Assembly: GCA_937938065.1 (NCBI GenBank)
Contig: CALDBH010000019.1
Location: 1-7,849 of the forward strand
DNA: 7,849 nucleotides
DNA from: an uncultured Sulfurovum sp.
GTDB lineage: Bacteria; Campylobacterota; Campylobacteria; Campylobacterales; Sulfurovaceae
Direction: 5' to 3'
Shown here in pieces: positions 5,988 to 7,849 of the stretch (positions within the stretch are counted from its first letter, which is position 1; each line of letters begins with the position of its first letter). The notes below the pieces were generated by a model. The model saw nothing but the letters and a program-made list of their open reading frames with translations. It had not been told where the DNA came from and searched no databases. A program made the position numbers and the translations under genes.

Positions 5988-6770
5988 TTAATTTCTTACG
6001 ATAAATGCACCTTCGAGGTCATTATTATCTTTAAAGTCCCGTGCTTCCTGCTCAGATCCAAAGCCCATGAGCCATACCCTATAAAGAGGTGCGCCATCAA
6101 CATCTGAAAAACGTTTGATTACAGGTTTATAACGAGCATAAACTCCTGTATATTTACGTTTATATACTTGTGCTCCCTCATGTCGTCTGAAGGCACCCAC
6201 TTGCACTCCAAAATTAGAGAGAACTATACGCTCTTGTGTATGTTCTCTTTTCTGTTTTGCTATCGTTGCAGCTGACTGAACTTTTCCTGCAAATCCAACT
6301 ACTTCTATAGAAACCTTTGCAATCCCCATTTTGTCAAGTCCTATCTCTTTTCCTGCAGTATAACTACAGTCTATGATGCGACCTCTCACAAAAGGCCCTC
6401 GATCATTGATACGCACAATAGTACTTTTACCGTTTTCAAGATTTTTGACCTTTACCATTGTATCCATTGGCCATGTTTTATGCGCTGCTGTTCTTGCATG
6501 CATATTATACACTTCACCATTACTTGTCTGTTTACCATGAAAGTTAGGTCCATACCAACTTGAGATACCATGCATAACTTGTCCCACCTCTACATATGTA
6601 GGATGGTATCTTTTGCCCAAAACCTTATATGAACGCATTGTGGATTTATGTCTAGCTACACTTGTATATTTTGTAGCTTTAGCCTCTTCAGGTTCCGGTC
6701 CACACCCCGTGAAAAGAGCACTTGCTCCCAAAATGATCATCAATAATATAGGGGATACAACTCTCTTCAT
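5988..6770 (-). CDS. rlpA: RlpA-family septal ring lytic transglycosylase lipoprotein (DPBB + SPOR)
   Basis: This is a 260-residue lipoprotein. The chosen ATG at 6768-6770 has AGAGG four bases upstream and gives a normal signal peptide (MKRVVSPILL...) ending in lipobox FTGC with Cys23. An upstream in-frame ATG (6786-6788) has no ribosome-binding site and would add six residues. A double-psi beta-barrel domain follows (about 68-158: GISSWYG, TSNGE, ARTAAH, INDRGPF). His97 and Asp123 have the same 26-residue spacing as the catalytic His/Asp I recall from Pseudomonas RlpA, so it is probably an active transglycosylase. After a basic linker a SPOR domain (about 186-260, from NFGVQVGAF) would bind denuded glycan strands at division sites. 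It lies 17 bp before hisB and 125 bp after mltD, with another peptidoglycan enzyme immediately upstream. Confidence 0.93.
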   Translation of the reverse strand: MKRVVSPILLMIILGASALFTGCGPEPEEAKATKYTSVARHKSTMRSYKVLGKRYHPTYVEVGQVMHGISSWYGPNFHGKQTSNGEVYNMHARTAAHKTWPMDTMVKVKNLENGKSTIVRINDRGPFVRGRIIDCSYTAGKEIGLDKMGIAKVSIEVVGFAGKVQSAATIAKQKREHTQERIVLSNFGVQVGAFRRHEGAQVYKRKYTGVYARYKPVIKRFSDVDGAPLYRVWLMGFGSEQEARDFKDNNDLEGAFIVRN

Positions 6771-6774
6771 AATA

Positions 6775-6779
6775 CCTCT
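6775..6779 (-). promoter_or_regulatory. Ribosome-binding site deciding the rlpA start
   Basis: On the minus strand this is AGAGG, four bases before the ATG at 6768-6770. The upstream ATG at 6786-6788 is preceded only by AT-rich sequence, so this site selects the downstream start. Confidence 0.6.
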
Positions 6780-6804
6780 ACTGTCCATTTATATTTAGGT
6801 AGAT

Positions 6805-6810
6805 ATTATC
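6805..6810 (-). promoter_or_regulatory. Candidate -10 box in the mltD-rlpA gap
   Basis: The 125 bp between the mltD stop and the rlpA start is AT-rich and the widest gap in the window. The minus strand reads GATAAT here, one mismatch from TATAAT, which would give a leader of about 30 bases for rlpA. I see no clear -35, no operator-like repeat and no strong terminator hairpin after mltD. It could be the head promoter of the rlpA-to-mrdA operon, or mltD may simply read through. Confidence 0.25.
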
Positions 6811-6895
6811 ACTTTATTTGACTTTGTTTTTGCTTGATATTTTCATAGATACAATACTCTTCAACAATCGTTTTCAAACCATAAATTGATTTTAA

Positions 6896-7849
6896 TTATT
6901 TTGCTACTTTTTCAAATATAGTTTGCTTAACAGGGATCACCAACATATCATCTACTGTTAGAAACTCATCTGCTAAATGATTCGATATTTTTATCTCTTC
7001 TGTATCTGCTTCATACTGTTTTGCAATACTCTCCAGTGTCTCACCCAAGCTGACATTATGTGAGATCATGTGTGATTTATAATGCTTTTGGGGTACAGGT
7101 TGTTCATAACGTAGATAAAAAGCATACATTTTCTCTATGGGGATCGTAATTTTATACATGGGTTTATCATGAGGTACAACACCGTTCTTCACACTTCTGT
7201 TGAGATTTAAAAGTTTTTCTTCTTCCATTTTAAGTAGTGCAGCAATCTCTTTTAGCAATGTTCCTGCAAGAACATCAACCTCTATGAGAGGATTTTCCAA
7301 ATTCTCACTTTTGTCATTGCTAAAACCCAAAGTAAGATTCTCACCAATCATTGCAAGAAGAAGAAGTTTTTTAATGTATTGACGCGTTTCATGAGGCACA
7401 TACTTCGATCTTTCATCTGTCAATACACTTAATTCATCCGTTCTTGCACGATTAATAGCTCTGCTGACACATCCTTCACCACAATTGTATGCCATAGCTG
7501 CCAGATACCATTTACCAAACTGTTTATGTAGTTTATTGAGATAATTTATCGCTGCAGATGTTGCACTGACGGTATCACACCGTTCATCATAGCTATTACA
7601 TACAGTGAGATTGTAGTGTTTCGCAGTAGCTGGCATGAACTGCCACAAACCTACAGCTTTTTTGGGAGAGACAGCATCTGTAGAAAATCCGGATTCCACC
7701 ATAGAAAGATAGATAAACAGATCACTCACACCATCATCAACAAGAAGCCCCTGCATTGTGGGCAATATCTCTTTGCCTCGACGCAAAGAACGCTTGTAAA
7801 ATGATTTTAGATTTTTTTCATACTTTGAAACAAAAGAGATAAACTCTTC
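6896..7849 (-). CDS. mltD: MltD-type membrane-bound lytic transglycosylase, 5' partial
   Basis: The frame stays open to the right edge; 317 residues are visible and the N-terminus with its signal peptide is missing. The visible part starts EEFISFVSKYEKNLKSFYKR, typical of the region before the MltD catalytic domain. The SLT domain (family 1D) follows: catalytic Glu52 in MVESGF, AVGLWQFMPATA (65-76), and the AYNCGEG motif (120-126). It cleaves the beta-1,4 MurNAc-GlcNAc bond of peptidoglycan, forming 1,6-anhydroMurNAc, in the periplasm. A C-terminal LysM domain (about 263-308: HNVSLGETLESIAKQY...VDDMLVIPV) binds glycan; other MltD proteins often carry several LysM copies. The leftmost in-frame start-like codon is a TTG at 7784-7786 and lies inside the conserved region, so it is not the real start. 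Four cysteines (84, 91, 123, 127) lie in the catalytic domain. It precedes rlpA. Confidence 0.92.
   Translation of the reverse strand, partial: EEFISFVSKYEKNLKSFYKRSLRRGKEILPTMQGLLVDDGVSDLFIYLSMVESGFSTDAVSPKKAVGLWQFMPATAKHYNLTVCNSYDERCDTVSATSAAINYLNKLHKQFGKWYLAAMAYNCGEGCVSRAINRARTDELSVLTDERSKYVPHETRQYIKKLLLLAMIGENLTLGFSNDKSENLENPLIEVDVLAGTLLKEIAALLKMEEEKLLNLNRSVKNGVVPHDKPMYKITIPIEKMYAFYLRYEQPVPQKHYKSHMISHNVSLGETLESIAKQYEADTEEIKISNHLADEFLTVDDMLVIPVKQTIFEKVAK

Noticed and set aside
6786..6788. Upstream ATG for rlpA
   Set aside because: There is no ribosome-binding site, and it puts charged residues MDSRGI before a normal lipoprotein signal peptide that already starts at the next ATG.
6613..6798. 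Plus-strand frame opposite the rlpA 5' end; likewise 7200-7382 and 7616-7804 opposite mltD
   Set aside because: They are short, antisense to well supported genes and lack family signatures.
6771..6895. Possible mltD terminator or regulatory RNA in the AT-rich gap
   Set aside because: Only 4-bp inverted repeats are found and no GC-rich stem with a T run, so nothing beyond a weak -10 candidate can be supported.
7784..7786. TTG as a start for mltD
   Set aside because: The frame and family-like sequence continue upstream to the window edge, so the gene is simply cut by the window.
1..7849. CRISPR, tRNA/rRNA, insertion sequence, toxin-antitoxin or defence genes
   Set aside because: No repeat arrays, tRNA-like cloverleaf, terminal repeats or such protein families were seen on either strand; the coding density is taken up by core genes.

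Overview
The window looks like ordinary chromosomal core sequence from a member of the Campylobacterota (Epsilonproteobacteria), most likely a free-living Sulfurovum/Sulfurimonas-type organism. The evidence is the AT-rich composition, the protein family variants, and the gene order mltD–rlpA–(hisB)–kdsC–lptC–lptA–engB–(argA)–membrane protein–mrdA. As I recall, this order is the same block seen in Campylobacter jejuni and Helicobacter pylori, apart from the two amino-acid genes in brackets. The genus assignment is inference; I could not run a search.

Layout: one plus-strand gene, the C-terminal half of a CaCA-family cation antiporter, enters from the left edge and ends at 497. Everything else is on the minus strand, read right to left. 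The order is a 5'-truncated lytic transglycosylase MltD (runs off the right edge), a ~125-bp gap with a weak promoter candidate, lipoprotein RlpA, HisB, KdsC, LptC, LptA, EngB, a short-form ArgA-type acetyltransferase, a small polytopic membrane protein in the usual MreD position, and PBP2 (mrdA). The antiporter and mrdA converge. Their stop codons, only 4 bp apart, both lie inside a perfect 15-bp-arm palindrome that probably terminates transcription from both sides.

The minus-strand genes from rlpA to mrdA look like one tightly packed operon. Several junctions overlap (GTGA at hisB/kdsC and engB/argA, TAGTG at lptA/engB, ATGA at the membrane protein/mrdA, 10 bp at kdsC/lptC). Four genes use non-ATG starts: kdsC, engB and argA use GTG, and lptA uses TTG. 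Functionally most of the block concerns the envelope: peptidoglycan cleavage (MltD, RlpA), peptidoglycan elongation (PBP2 and a probable MreD-like partner), the last phosphatase step of Kdo synthesis (KdsC) and LPS export (LptC, LptA). A ribosome-assembly GTPase and single histidine and arginine pathway genes are embedded in it.

I see no mobile element, CRISPR array, tRNA or rRNA, phage gene or defence system. No stretch over 300 bases lacks a gene. I found no convincing undescribed system. The points worth a second look are the stop-codon-embedding palindrome, cysteine clusters in PBP2, ArgA, MltD and the small membrane protein, and the insertion of hisB and argA into the envelope operon.
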